From assembly GCF_020025155.1 (NCBI RefSeq), contig NZ_CP073751.1:2356001-2420000 (forward strand): 64,000 bases of DNA, written 5' to 3'. This DNA is from Halopseudomonas nanhaiensis. GTDB lineage: Bacteria; Pseudomonadota; Gammaproteobacteria; Pseudomonadales; Pseudomonadaceae. Below the pieces are notes generated by a model. That model had not been told where the DNA came from and did not search any database. It saw only the letters and a list, made by a program, of their open reading frames with translations. Of this stretch, positions 54,952 through 63,423 are shown piece after piece (within the stretch, counting starts at the first letter, position 1; each line of letters starts with the position of its first letter). Made by a program: the position numbers and the translations under genes.

Positions 54952-57030
54952 TTATGCTGCCACCACCTCTACTGGGACACCATTGAGCGCCGCATTTCCG
55001 GTCACCGGATCGAGAAACTGATGATCGGTCAAATCGTTGGCGCTGACGCCGGCATTGGCCGCAGCGATGTCCATCTTCACCCCAGTTCTGCCGTGTCCCC
55101 AGCCGTGCGGCAAGCTCACCACACCAGGACGCAGGTCGTCACTGGCCTGTACCATGACAGTAACCTCGCCGACACGCGAACTGACCCGTACCGACTGACC
55201 GTCTACCAGATCGCGTGCAGCCATATCGGCCGGATGCATCAACAGGTGATGGCGCGGCTTGCCTTTGATCAACCGCTGATAATTGTGCATCCACGAATTA
55301 TTGCTGCGTACATGTCGTCGACCAATGAGCTGCAGGCCGCCTGGCATCTCGCTATCGGCCGAGAAGCGCGCAAGATCCGCGAGCATGTGCGCCGGGGCCG
55401 CCTCGATGCACCCGCTTGGCGTCTGCAGACGTGACAACAGGCTCGGACGCAGCGGGCCCAGATCGATACCGTGCGGGTTTTCCTTCAGCACCTCGAGACT
55501 GAGGCGATCCTTGTAGGGTCCAGCCTTCAGCGCAGCGTCGACCATTTGAGCAGGTGCGATGGTCTGCCGCGCCTCCTGTCCGGTGATGCTGGCAAATGCC
55601 CGGCCTAGGCCGACGAATATCTCCCAGTCATGCAGGGCACCCTCGGGCTTGGGCAGCACCGGCTCGTTATAGCGCGTGACATTGCGGACCGCGAAGTTGT
55701 TGAACGTGATGTCGTAGTGGTCATGCTCAAGGCTTGAGGTCGGCGGCAGGATGACGTCAGCGTGACGTGTAGTCTCGTTGATGTAGATATCGACGCTTAC
55801 CATGAAGTCCAGGCCACTGAACGCCTCGTCAAGCTGGCGCCCATTGGGCGTCGACAGCACCGGGTTGCCGGCGGTGGTGATCAACGCACGGATCTGGCCT
55901 TCGCCAGGCGTGAGGATCTCCTCGGCCAGCGCCGCCACCGGAATCTCCCCGTTGAACTCCGGCAACCCGGACACCCTGCTCTTCCACTGATCGAAATGCC
56001 CCGGCTTGGCGCGCGTGACGTCAAAGGCCGGCTCGGGCAGCAGCGCTCCCCCGGGACGATCCAGATTACCGGTCACCAGATTGATGATCTGGATAACCCA
56101 TTGACACAGGGTGCCGTAGCGCTGCACGGACACACCCATGCGGCCGTAGCACACGGCCCGCTCTGCGGCTGCGAACTCCCGAGCGATCTGGCGAATGCGC
56201 CCGGCGTCGATACCACAGCGTTCGGCCATCAATTCCGCCTTGAACGGCTGCACCGACGCGCGAACCAGGTCCAGGCCGATCGCTGCCTGCACGACTGGAG
56301 TCGACTTCGTGAGCCCCTCTTCGAATAGCGTATTGAGAATTCCCAGCAGTAGCGCCGCATCGCTGCCAGGGCGGATGAAGTCATGTTCGCTGGCTACCTC
56401 GGCGGTTTCGCTGCGCCGCGGGTCGATCACCACCAGCTTGCCGCCACGCTGCCTGAGCGCCTTGATTCGCTTGCCTACATCAGGGACGGTCATGATGCTC
56501 CCGTTCGATGCCATGGGATTGGCTCCGAGCATCAGGAAGTAGTCGGTATGGTCGATGTCGGGGATAGGGATCATCAGCATGTGACCGTAGAGCCATAGCG
56601 ACACAAGATGATGGGGTAACTGATCGACAGAGGTGGCCGAATAGCGCTGACGGGTCTTGAGCTGGCCAAAGAAATAGTTGCCATGGGTCATCGAGCCGTA
56701 ATTGTGCACATTCGGATTGCCGGCGTAGACCGCCACTGCATTCTTTCCATGCACCTGCTGTATCGCCGCGAGGCGCGTAGCCACGAGTTCGAAAGCCTCC
56801 TCCCAGCCGATCGGTTCCCAGCCCTGCCCGGTTCGGCGTACCGGCCCACGCAGGCGCTGCGGATCGTTCTGGATATCCTGCAGGGCTATCGCTTTCGGGC
56901 AGATGTGGCCGCGGCTGAAAGGGTCCTGTGGGTCTCCCTTGATCGAAACGATGGCTTCCCCTTCTGTCTCGATCGCGAGACCGCAGATCGCTTCGCATAA
57001 ATGGCAGGCACGGTAGTGTGTCGCAGGCAT
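54952..57030 (-). CDS. Molybdopterin (bis-MGD) oxidoreductase, [4Fe-4S]-containing, substrate unknown
   Basis: The 692-residue enzyme has the N-terminal cluster motif C9-x2-C12-x3-C16 with the fourth ligand C44 in HICPKA, placing it among formate dehydrogenase / nitrate reductase-type DMSO-reductase family members. GNPNVHNYGSMTHGN, NPMASNGSIMTVPDVGKRIKAL and DPRRSETAEVASEHDFIRPGSDAALL are MGD-binding blocks. Where formate dehydrogenases have Cys or selenocysteine as Mo ligand, the sequence reads S131-A-T-S-V-D136-Q, so the ligand is probably Ser, Asp or oxo rather than Cys/Sec. The C-terminal beta-barrel (about 575-690, with LPHGWGHGRTG) completes it. No signal peptide; cytoplasmic. No electron-transfer subunit adjoins it. 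Confidence 0.88.
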   Translation of the reverse strand: MPATHYRACHLCEAICGLAIETEGEAIVSIKGDPQDPFSRGHICPKAIALQDIQNDPQRLRGPVRRTGQGWEPIGWEEAFELVATRLAAIQQVHGKNAVAVYAGNPNVHNYGSMTHGNYFFGQLKTRQRYSATSVDQLPHHLVSLWLYGHMLMIPIPDIDHTDYFLMLGANPMASNGSIMTVPDVGKRIKALRQRGGKLVVIDPRRSETAEVASEHDFIRPGSDAALLLGILNTLFEEGLTKSTPVVQAAIGLDLVRASVQPFKAELMAERCGIDAGRIRQIAREFAAAERAVCYGRMGVSVQRYGTLCQWVIQIINLVTGNLDRPGGALLPEPAFDVTRAKPGHFDQWKSRVSGLPEFNGEIPVAALAEEILTPGEGQIRALITTAGNPVLSTPNGRQLDEAFSGLDFMVSVDIYINETTRHADVILPPTSSLEHDHYDITFNNFAVRNVTRYNEPVLPKPEGALHDWEIFVGLGRAFASITGQEARQTIAPAQMVDAALKAGPYKDRLSLEVLKENPHGIDLGPLRPSLLSRLQTPSGCIEAAPAHMLADLARFSADSEMPGGLQLIGRRHVRSNNSWMHNYQRLIKGKPRHHLLMHPADMAARDLVDGQSVRVSSRVGEVTVMVQASDDLRPGVVSLPHGWGHGRTGVKMDIAAANAGVSANDLTDHQFLDPVTGNAALNGVPVEVVAA

Positions 57031-57297
57031 GACGGACTTCGCTTAGTTGTTATTGGGCAGAGCTCACTTTAGGCCCGCTGCGAGTCCTCGACAATACGCT
57101 AAATGCCCCGTCATTCATCACTCACATGCCGGGGCGGCCGTTAACGTGAAGATAGGCGGCGGCATTTGCCTTTTGCCGGATTTTACCGATAAGATCGGCC
57201 CTTCTCTTTTTTCGGACAAGGCTTTTACCGGGCCGTCAGGCCACGGTAAGGCTAACTGTTTCCGGTCGTCAGCCGACCGAAGTAACCGGGTAGCATC

Positions 57298-58203
57298 ATG
57301 ACTGTACGGCATTTCCTTTCGTTGATGGATTGTTCCCCTGCGGAACTGACCAGCCTGCTCAAGCGTGGCATCGAGCTCAAATCTCTGCACCGCCAGGGCG
57401 TCATTTACGAGCCACTGAAAAACCGCGTGCTCGGGATGATCTTCGAAAAGGCGTCCACCCGCACTCGCGTCTCCTTCGAAGCCGGCATGATCCAGCTTGG
57501 CGGCCAGGCCATTTTTCTGTCTCCCCGGGACACACAGCTTGGCCGGGGCGAGCCGGTCGACGACTGCGCTCGGGTGCTTTCGAGCATGTGCGACGCGATG
57601 ATGATTCGGACCTTTGCCCACGAAACGCTGGAGACCTTCGCCAGCTGCTCGAAGGTGCCGGTGATCAACGGCCTGAGCGACGATCTGCATCCTTGCCAGC
57701 TGCTCGCCGACATGCAGACGTTCCTTGAACACCGCGGTTCGATCCAGGGCAAGACGGTGGCGTGGATCGGCGATGGCAATAATATGTGCAACACCTTTGT
57801 ACAAGCCGCCGTACAGTTCGATTTCCAGCTCCGGGTAGCCTGTCCTGAGGGCTACGAGCCAGACCGCAAGTTTCTCGATCAGGCCGGCGACCGGGTAACC
57901 ATTACCCGCGATCCACGGGAGGCTGTGGCTGGAGCGCATCTGGTCAACACCGACGTGTGGGCCTCGATGGGCCAGGAAGACGAGGCCGAAGCCCGCCTGA
58001 AGCGCTTCAAACCCTATCAGGTAACCCCTGAGTTGCTTGATGCGGCTGATGAGTCCGTGCTGTTCATGCATTGCCTCCCCGCCCACCGTGGCGAGGAAGT
58101 GGACGCGGACGTCATGAACGATTCCCGCTGCGTAGTGTGGGACCAGGCCGAGAACCGGCTGCATGCCCAGAAGGCGCTGGTGGAATTTCTCCTCGTCGAT
58201 TAA
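57298..58203 (+). CDS. argF: Ornithine carbamoyltransferase, anabolic
   Basis: The 301-residue enzyme makes citrulline from ornithine and carbamoyl phosphate in arginine biosynthesis. The carbamoyl-phosphate motif S53-T-R-T-R57 is in [14 protein letters not shown], followed by [15 protein letters not shown], the [13 protein letters not shown] block and ornithine-binding [12 protein letters not shown] with [11 protein letters not shown] near 258-268. Length 301-305 matches anabolic ArgF of Pseudomonas. The start ATG 57298 follows a 267-base gap after the molybdopterin gene. A separate ABC ATPase gene begins 11 bases after the stop, suggesting co-transcription. Confidence 0.96.
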   Translation: MTVRHFLSLMDCSPAELTSLLKRGIELKSLHRQGVIYEPLKNRVLGMIFEKASTRTRVSFEAGMIQLGGQAIFLSPRDTQLGRGEPVDDCARVLSSMCDAMMIRTFAHETLETFASCSKVPVINGLSDDLHPCQLLADMQTFLEHRGSIQGKTVAWIGDGNNMCNTFVQAAVQFDFQLRVACPEGYEPDRKFLDQAGDRVTITRDPREAVAGAHLVNTDVWASMGQEDEAEARLKRFKPYQVTPELLDAADESVLFMHCLPAHRGEEVDADVMNDSRCVVWDQAENRLHAQKALVEFLLVD

Positions 58204-58214
58204 CAGAGGCGCGC

Positions 58215-59333
58215 ATGGGCGACCACGGCATCATCCTCGAGCTCAATCGGCTCGGCTGCGGGTATGAAGGTCACAAGGTCGTATCCGATCTGAACATTCA
58301 CCTGCGCGCCGGAGACATCGGCTGTCTGCTCGGGCCCTCCGGCTGTGGCAAAACCACGACGCTGCGTGCAATCGCCGGCTTCGAGCCGGTTACCGACGGA
58401 GAAATCCGGCTGGACGGGCAAACCATCTCTTCACCCGCCCACCGTCTGCCACCTGAGCAACGCCGCGTCGGCATGGTATTTCAGGACTATGCGCTGTTCC
58501 CGCATCTCTCGGTGCAGGACAACATCGCCTTTGGCATACACCGTCATCCGGATCGCAAGCGCGTCGTCCAGGAGCTGCTCGATCTGGTGAAGCTATCGCA
58601 GCTGGGCAAGCGTTTCCCGCATGAGCTATCCGGCGGTCAGCAGCAGCGAGTCGCGCTCGCTCGCGCCCTGGCTCCCGATCCCAGACTGCTGTTGCTTGAT
58701 GAGCCCTTTTCCAACCTCGACGGCGAATTGCGCCGTCGGTTGTCAAGCGAAGTGCGCGACATCCTCAAGCAGCGTGGCATCAGCGCACTGCTGGTCACCC
58801 ATGATCAGAACGAGGCGTTCTCGGTATCCGATCATGTCGGGGTGCTCAAGGAAGGCCGTCTGCAGCAGTGGGACACCCCCTATAACCTCTACCACGAACC
58901 CGTTACCCCGTTCGTTGCCAGTTTTATCGGGCAAGGCTATTTCATTCGTGGCCAGCTGCTTACACCTGACACGGTGCAGACCGAGCTCGGCATCATTCGT
59001 GGGAACCGTGCCTATCAGTTGCCAACCGGCAGCGCCGTGGATGTGTTGCTACGCCCTGACGACATAGTCAGCGACGACACCAGCGGGCTGGCCGGCACCG
59101 TTATCGCCAAGACCTTTCTGGGCGCGGCCACCCTGTACCGGCTTCAGCTGCCGACCGGGAGTGTACTGGAGGCTATTCTGCCCAGCCATGCAGATCATCC
59201 GCTGGGGCAGAAGGTCGGGATTCGTGTCGCAGCAGATCATCTGGTGATATTCGCCGCGCAGGGCAGCATCAACGTGCATGCGCAGCTGCCGCTGGAGCAG
59301 GTAATGGATGCCAGCCCGGCAGACTCGACCTGA
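58215..59333 (+). CDS. ABC transporter ATP-binding protein (FbpC/PotA-like)
   Basis: The 372-residue ATPase has Walker A GPSGCGKTTT (40-49), Q-loop in MVFQDYALFPHLSVQDNIAFG, signature LSGGQQQRVALARAL, Walker B LLLLDEPFSNLD and the H-loop LLVTHDQNEAFSVSDHVGVLKEGRLQQWDTPYNLY. A C-terminal TOBE-type domain (about 270-372) follows. This arrangement is that of iron(III), putrescine or molybdate importers (FbpC, PotA, ModC). No permease or binding-protein gene lies beside it, so the partner is elsewhere. ATG 58215 follows AGAGGC; the frame is open from 58071. It starts 11 bases after argF. Confidence 0.88.
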   Translation: MGDHGIILELNRLGCGYEGHKVVSDLNIHLRAGDIGCLLGPSGCGKTTTLRAIAGFEPVTDGEIRLDGQTISSPAHRLPPEQRRVGMVFQDYALFPHLSVQDNIAFGIHRHPDRKRVVQELLDLVKLSQLGKRFPHELSGGQQQRVALARALAPDPRLLLLDEPFSNLDGELRRRLSSEVRDILKQRGISALLVTHDQNEAFSVSDHVGVLKEGRLQQWDTPYNLYHEPVTPFVASFIGQGYFIRGQLLTPDTVQTELGIIRGNRAYQLPTGSAVDVLLRPDDIVSDDTSGLAGTVIAKTFLGAATLYRLQLPTGSVLEAILPSHADHPLGQKVGIRVAADHLVIFAAQGSINVHAQLPLEQVMDASPADST

Positions 59334-59345
59334 GCGCAGCAGATA

Positions 59346-59365
59346 GCCCGGCCGGGAGGCCGGGC
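59346..59365. terminator. Hairpin between convergent ATPase and serine hydrolase genes
   Basis: GCCCGGCC (59346-59353) and GGCCGGGC (59358-59365) pair over eight bases with a GGGA loop. It sits in the 40-base gap between the two stop codons. No T-run follows on the plus strand. Confidence 0.6.
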
Positions 59366-59373
59366 AGGTAGCC

Positions 59374-60627
59374 TTACTCGGCCGGGGCGTAGAGGATGCG
59401 GCTCACCGTGTTGTGCACCACGCGCGAGTGCTGGTAATCAGTGTTCTGCATCATGCCCAGGGTGATGATGTCGTTTTCAGGATCAACCCACATCCAGGTT
59501 CCCTGAATACCCCACCACCAGTAGGTGCCTTCTGGAAGATAGCCAGCCTTCTCGCTATCGGTCACGACAGCGACGTTCAAACCGAAGCGATTGCCGGGAG
59601 CCCAGTTGGGGCCATCAACGCCCTCGGGGAGTTGGTCGCTGCGCATCATCTGCACGGTTTCCGCCTTTAGCAGTCTGACCCCGTCGACCTCCCCTTCGCC
59701 AAGCAGCATGCGTGCGAAGCGCAGGTAATCATCCATGCTCGAAACCAGCCCGCCGCCTCCGTTGAGAAACTGTGGCTTGCTCAGGAACGGGTCGTTCGGC
59801 ACTGGCTGCAGGCCTTCCTCCGTCGGACGGTAGGAGGTAGCGAGCCGATCAGCCTTGTCGCCGGGCGCATAGAAGTCCGTGTCGTTCATACCCAGCGGCT
59901 GGAAGATGCGCTCCTTCAAAAAGACGTCGAACGGTTTTCCGGACAGTATTTCGACCAGACGCGCCTGAATATCCACCGACACGCTGTAATGCCATTGCGT
60001 ACCGGGCTGCTGGCGCAGCGGAATGTCCTTCAGTTTCTGGATCATGTCCGCCAGGGTCGAGTTCGGGTCGAGCACGTCAGCCTTGACGTACAGGCTGTCC
60101 ACCTGCGACTGGGAAAACCGGCCATAGGTGAAACCACCGGTGTGGCTCATCAGCTCGCGGATGGTAACGGGGTGGTCGGCGGGCTCGGTAACAGGCCGCC
60201 CATCGGCGCCATCCTTCACCGCCACCTGCATACCCTTGAATTCGGGAATGTACTGTTCGACCGGATCGTCCAGCTGAAACTTGCCTTCTTCGTACAGCAT
60301 GAGCAACGCCGTGCCGGTGATCGGCTTGGTCAGAGAGAATATCTTGTAGAGGGTGTCGTCGGTCAGCGGCGCCTTGTCGGCAAGATTCTTGTAACCGGTC
60401 ATCTGACGATGAACCACTTCATCCTTGTGGAAGATCAGGGTATCGACACCGGCCAGTTTCCCGTCGGCGATCTGTTTCTGCATCGCCTGATCGAGCAGGG
60501 TCAGGCGCTTGGCATTGATGGGGCCGGCGGCCGTCTCGGCAACGGCCAGCTGGCTGACCAGGACGCCGGCAACCAGAAGGATTCCCAAATGCAACCGGCG
60601 AACGGCCGGGTATCGTGAACGGAGCAT
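59374..60627 (-). CDS. Exported serine hydrolase of the class C beta-lactamase fold (EstB/D-aminopeptidase-like)
   Basis: The 417-residue protein has a Sec signal (about 1-30, ending VAVAE). The active-site S98-L-T-K101 is in FSLTKPITGTALLML, the second motif is Y214-S-V in HYSVSVDIQ (Tyr replacing the YSN of true AmpC), and LNGGGGLVSSMDDYLRFARMLL is the third conserved block. A KTG box is absent (the equivalent is WWGIQGTWMW), so esterase or peptidase activity is more likely than beta-lactamase. Family VIII esterases have this pattern. The start ATG 60627 begins the signal peptide. It lies opposite to the ABC ATPase gene and 69 bases downstream of the AraC regulator on the same strand. Confidence 0.85.
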   Translation of the reverse strand: MLRSRYPAVRRLHLGILLVAGVLVSQLAVAETAAGPINAKRLTLLDQAMQKQIADGKLAGVDTLIFHKDEVVHRQMTGYKNLADKAPLTDDTLYKIFSLTKPITGTALLMLYEEGKFQLDDPVEQYIPEFKGMQVAVKDGADGRPVTEPADHPVTIRELMSHTGGFTYGRFSQSQVDSLYVKADVLDPNSTLADMIQKLKDIPLRQQPGTQWHYSVSVDIQARLVEILSGKPFDVFLKERIFQPLGMNDTDFYAPGDKADRLATSYRPTEEGLQPVPNDPFLSKPQFLNGGGGLVSSMDDYLRFARMLLGEGEVDGVRLLKAETVQMMRSDQLPEGVDGPNWAPGNRFGLNVAVVTDSEKAGYLPEGTYWWWGIQGTWMWVDPENDIITLGMMQNTDYQHSRVVHNTVSRILYAPAE

Positions 60628-60696
60628 GACAGTATCTCTATTATTTTTCGGAGCCATTAAGATACTGGCTCGGTGACTGCAGCACCAGATGTCGGC

Positions 60697-61527
60697 TTAC
60701 CAGTCAGCGGTGCCGTGAGTCCGAAGCCATTCGCCCGGCGTACAACCTGTCGCTTTGCGAAACGCCCGCCGTAGTGCTGAGGCGTCGTCATAACCGACCT
60801 GATCCACCAGCACCGCAAACGCTATTCCGTTGCGCAGACCTTGTTGGACGAGGCCTATCCGCCACTGTCTCAGATAGGCCAGCGGCGTGCAGCCGAGCAG
60901 CCGTTGGAACGTCTCGGCAAAGGTTGAGCGAGACATGCAGGCTTCTGCTGCAAGGGTCGGCAGCGTCCAGCGACGCTCAGGGTGTTCATGCACTGCGGCC
61001 AGAGCCCGCGCCAGGGCCGGATGCGCGAGCCCCTGCAGGAGGCTGGCGTGCGCATGGGGCGTGGCAATCTCATGACGGAGCAGGCCGATCAGCACCAGGT
61101 CGAACAAGCGGTCCATCGTCGTTCTGCGTCCAGGCAGGGCACTCTCTGCCTCCACCTCCAAAAGATCGATCACCGTAGCCGTCGTCCGGTGCGCCTCGCC
61201 TTCGAGAACGACCACCTCCGACAACAATCGCATCAGCGGATGCTCCTCGAATCGATTGGCTTCCAGGCGTGCGCAGCTGATCCGTGCAGGTTGCGCCGCG
61301 GGCCTCAGTCGGTGCGGCACCGCCCTGGGGAAGAGCACTACTGCCGGCCCGATGAAGCGGGCATACACGCTTCCGCGTACCTCCAGGACAACCTCGCCAT
61401 GATGAATGATGTGGACATGACCTGTCCGATCATGACCGTAGTCAGCGGTTTCCCCACACAGCGGCCCGCTGAAAAAGGTACGGCTGTTTACCTTGAACCT
61501 GCTTAACAGTGTTGACACCGCATCCAT
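60697..61527 (-). CDS. AraC-family regulator with cupin domain
   Basis: The 276-residue regulator has an N-terminal AraC-type cupin domain (about 1-140, with HIIHHGEVVLEVRGSVYARFIGPAVVLFPRAVPHRL) and a C-terminal double helix-turn-helix (about 180-276). The HTH signature WTLPTLAAEACMSRSTFAETFQRLLGCTPLAYLRQWRIGLVQQGL and the second part VGYDDASALRRAFRKATGCTPGEWL are complete. Cupin_6-type regulators often respond to small ligands near the genes they control. ATG 61527 (MDAVSTLL) is chosen. It is divergent from the AhpD-like gene (97 bases between starts), which is the most likely target. Confidence 0.89.
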   Translation of the reverse strand: MDAVSTLLSRFKVNSRTFFSGPLCGETADYGHDRTGHVHIIHHGEVVLEVRGSVYARFIGPAVVLFPRAVPHRLRPAAQPARISCARLEANRFEEHPLMRLLSEVVVLEGEAHRTTATVIDLLEVEAESALPGRRTTMDRLFDLVLIGLLRHEIATPHAHASLLQGLAHPALARALAAVHEHPERRWTLPTLAAEACMSRSTFAETFQRLLGCTPLAYLRQWRIGLVQQGLRNGIAFAVLVDQVGYDDASALRRAFRKATGCTPGEWLRTHGTADW

Positions 61528-61624
61528 TTCGGACTCTCTGCATCTAAAACCGATCTTGTTGACACCTTTCGTCCAGCGATCATTCGATAAAGTGGCCAAA
61601 CAGTCAAATGCAAGGAGCCTCACC

Positions 61625-62146
61625 ATGCTGGTACCACCGCTTTCCTTCGAACAGGCTTCGCCTGAAGCGCAGGCCGTGCTGCAACGGGCGCTGCGCTCCT
61701 ACGGACGCCTACCCAATCTTCTTGCCAGCATGGCCCACTCCCCTGCTACGCTGCAGAGCTATCTCGGACTGACGGAGCATCTGCAACGCACCTCCCTGAT
61801 CCCCGCTGATCGCGAGCGCATCGCTCTGACGGTCAGTGCGCTCAATGGCTGTGAGTACTGTCAGAGCGCGCACGCTTGGCTGGCCCAACAGCGACATCTG
61901 TCGCCGACAGATATCAACCAGGCCATTCACCGTCCGGATGAGCATCCGTTGACCCGACTCGCTGCAAGGCTGGTCCGATCAAGCGGCGCGCTGAGTCAAG
62001 CCCATCTTGCCGACGCCCGCAGCGCCGGGATGACTGACGAGAAGCTGTTCGAGGCGGTCGCTTGTATAGCGTGGATGCACTTCAGCAACTACCTTGGAAA
62101 CCTGATCAAACCGGCCATCGATTTTCCGTCAGTGGACACGCTTTGA
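61625..62146 (+). CDS. Carboxymuconolactone decarboxylase / AhpD-like protein
   Basis: The 173-residue alpha-helical protein has the thiol motif C76-E-Y-C79 followed by H83 (NGCEYCQSAHAWL), as in AhpD alkylhydroperoxidases, where the cysteines form a redox pair. Other conserved parts are SLIPADRERIALTVSALNG upstream and FSNYLGNLIKPAIDF near the end. The family includes true hydroperoxidases and decarboxylases; the two Cys and His favour peroxidase activity. ATG 61625 is chosen; the longer frame to 61493 overlaps the AraC gene region. AraC-type control is plausible because the genes are divergent. Confidence 0.9.
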   Translation: MLVPPLSFEQASPEAQAVLQRALRSYGRLPNLLASMAHSPATLQSYLGLTEHLQRTSLIPADRERIALTVSALNGCEYCQSAHAWLAQQRHLSPTDINQAIHRPDEHPLTRLAARLVRSSGALSQAHLADARSAGMTDEKLFEAVACIAWMHFSNYLGNLIKPAIDFPSVDTL

Positions 62147-62215
62147 AATGATGGCTCGCTGACAAGCGCTGAGCCACGGAATATGCTGGCCTTCATCCCT
62201 TGTGCGAGGTAGATC

Positions 62216-62734
62216 ATGAAACGTCGTACGTTAGTCGCCGGATTACTCGCGTTGCCGGCGCTGCCCCTGGCGACCCGCTTCAGTTTCGCAACGTCAATGC
62301 AGGAGGTGAAGGTGGAATTCGAACCGCTCGACCGACCACATTCCTTTTGGAAGGACAAGGTTTCAGCTCAGGCCTATGACGTCCTGTTCGAAGAGGCGAC
62401 CGAGCGTGCCGGTAGCAGCCCTCTGGACAAGGTATACGATGAGGGCACCTATGTATGCGCTGCCTGTCATCTGCCTTTGTTCACCAGCGATGCAAAATTC
62501 GACAGCGGCACCGGCTGGCCGAGTTTCACCCAGCCGATCGAAGGGACGATGGGTCAGAAGCAGGACTTCAGCATGATCTGGCCGCGTACCGAATACCACT
62601 GCGCGCGTTGCGGTGGTCATCAGGGCCACGTGTTCAATGACGGCCCTCCCCCACGCGGCGAACGCTGGTGCAACAACGGCGTAGCCCTCCGCTTCGTGCC
62701 ATCCGGCGACGATCTTCCGGAGCTGCGAGGATGA
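62216..62734 (+). CDS. msrB: Exported peptide-methionine (R)-S-oxide reductase (MsrB)
   Basis: The 172-residue enzyme reduces the R-epimer of methionine sulfoxide in proteins. The N-terminus has a twin-arginine-like signal (KRRTLVAG then hydrophobic, about 1-26), so the enzyme is predicted to act in the periplasm. Zinc ligands C81-x2-C84 and C129-x2-C132, SGTGWPSFTQPI, and the catalytic C152 in RWCNNGVALRF are present; the usual RYCxNS reads RWCNNG. The end overlaps msrA by four bases (ATGA), so the pair is coupled. It lies downstream of the AhpD-like gene, 69 bases away. Confidence 0.94.
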   Translation: MKRRTLVAGLLALPALPLATRFSFATSMQEVKVEFEPLDRPHSFWKDKVSAQAYDVLFEEATERAGSSPLDKVYDEGTYVCAACHLPLFTSDAKFDSGTGWPSFTQPIEGTMGQKQDFSMIWPRTEYHCARCGGHQGHVFNDGPPPRGERWCNNGVALRFVPSGDDLPELRG

Positions 62735-63354
62735 GCCCGCGGAGCTGGGCATCCAGCATTTCGTTCATGGCGCTGGCCCTGAGTAGCCTGGCCGTGGCAA
62801 ACGAGCCACTGAGCGAGGGTCCGCCGGGGAGCGAGATGGCAGTGTTTGCCGGCGGCTGCTTCTGGTGTACCGAGGCCGATTTCGACAAGATCCCGGGCGT
62901 GGTGGACACCGTGTCCGGCTACATAGGCGGCGATGCGCAGACCGCGTCCTACGAGCAGGTCTCTGCTGGCGGAACCGATCATATCGAAGCAGTCGCGGTC
63001 TTCTACGACCCCGGGCAGACCAGCTACGACAAGCTTGTGGAAGCATTCTGGCCTACCATCGACCCGGTGACACCCAACGCCCAGTTCTGCGACAGGGGCC
63101 CGCAGTATCGCAGCGCGCTGTTCTACGCAGACGAGGAACAGCAGCGCACCTTGCAGGCGTCACTGAGCGCACTGTCAGCCTCCGGGCGCTTCGACAAGCC
63201 GATCGTCACCGAGCTCCTACCACAGACCGACTTCTATCCCGCTGAGGATTATCACCAGGACTATTACGAGAAGAATCCGATTCGCTACAACTTCTATCGC
63301 AGCCGCTGTGGCCGCGATGCGCGGCTGGATGAGCTCTGGGGTGACGCACGCTAG
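62731..63354 (+). CDS. msrA: Exported peptide-methionine (S)-S-oxide reductase (MsrA)
   Basis: The 207-residue protein has a Sec signal (about 1-23, SFMALALSSLAVANEP) and the MsrA core: C43-F-W-C46 (GGCFWCTEADFDKIPGV), GYIGGDAQTASYEQVSAGGTDHIEAV, WPTIDPVTPNAQFCDRGPQYRSALFY and the C-terminal FYPAEDYHQDYYEKNP. The signal peptide means this MsrA also acts outside the cytoplasm. Catalytic Cys43 is followed by further Cys residues as possible resolving partners. ATG 62731 overlaps the msrB stop. A longer frame to 62668 overlaps msrB and is rejected. Confidence 0.95.
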   Translation: MSPRSWASSISFMALALSSLAVANEPLSEGPPGSEMAVFAGGCFWCTEADFDKIPGVVDTVSGYIGGDAQTASYEQVSAGGTDHIEAVAVFYDPGQTSYDKLVEAFWPTIDPVTPNAQFCDRGPQYRSALFYADEEQQRTLQASLSALSASGRFDKPIVTELLPQTDFYPAEDYHQDYYEKNPIRYNFYRSRCGRDARLDELWGDAR

Positions 63355-63423
63355 GCATGGAAATCTGCGGCACAACGCTGGATAATGCCCGCCTTCAGTT
63401 ATCGCCCCAGCGGAATCATTACC

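Noticed and set aside
57118-58164. Minus-strand open frame of 348 codons
   Set aside because: Antisense to argF; sequence is low in conserved patterns and lacks a start signal.
59374-60627. Second AmpC beta-lactamase
   Set aside because: It has SxxK but YSV in place of YSN and no KTG box, so it fits esterases or peptidases of the same fold better.
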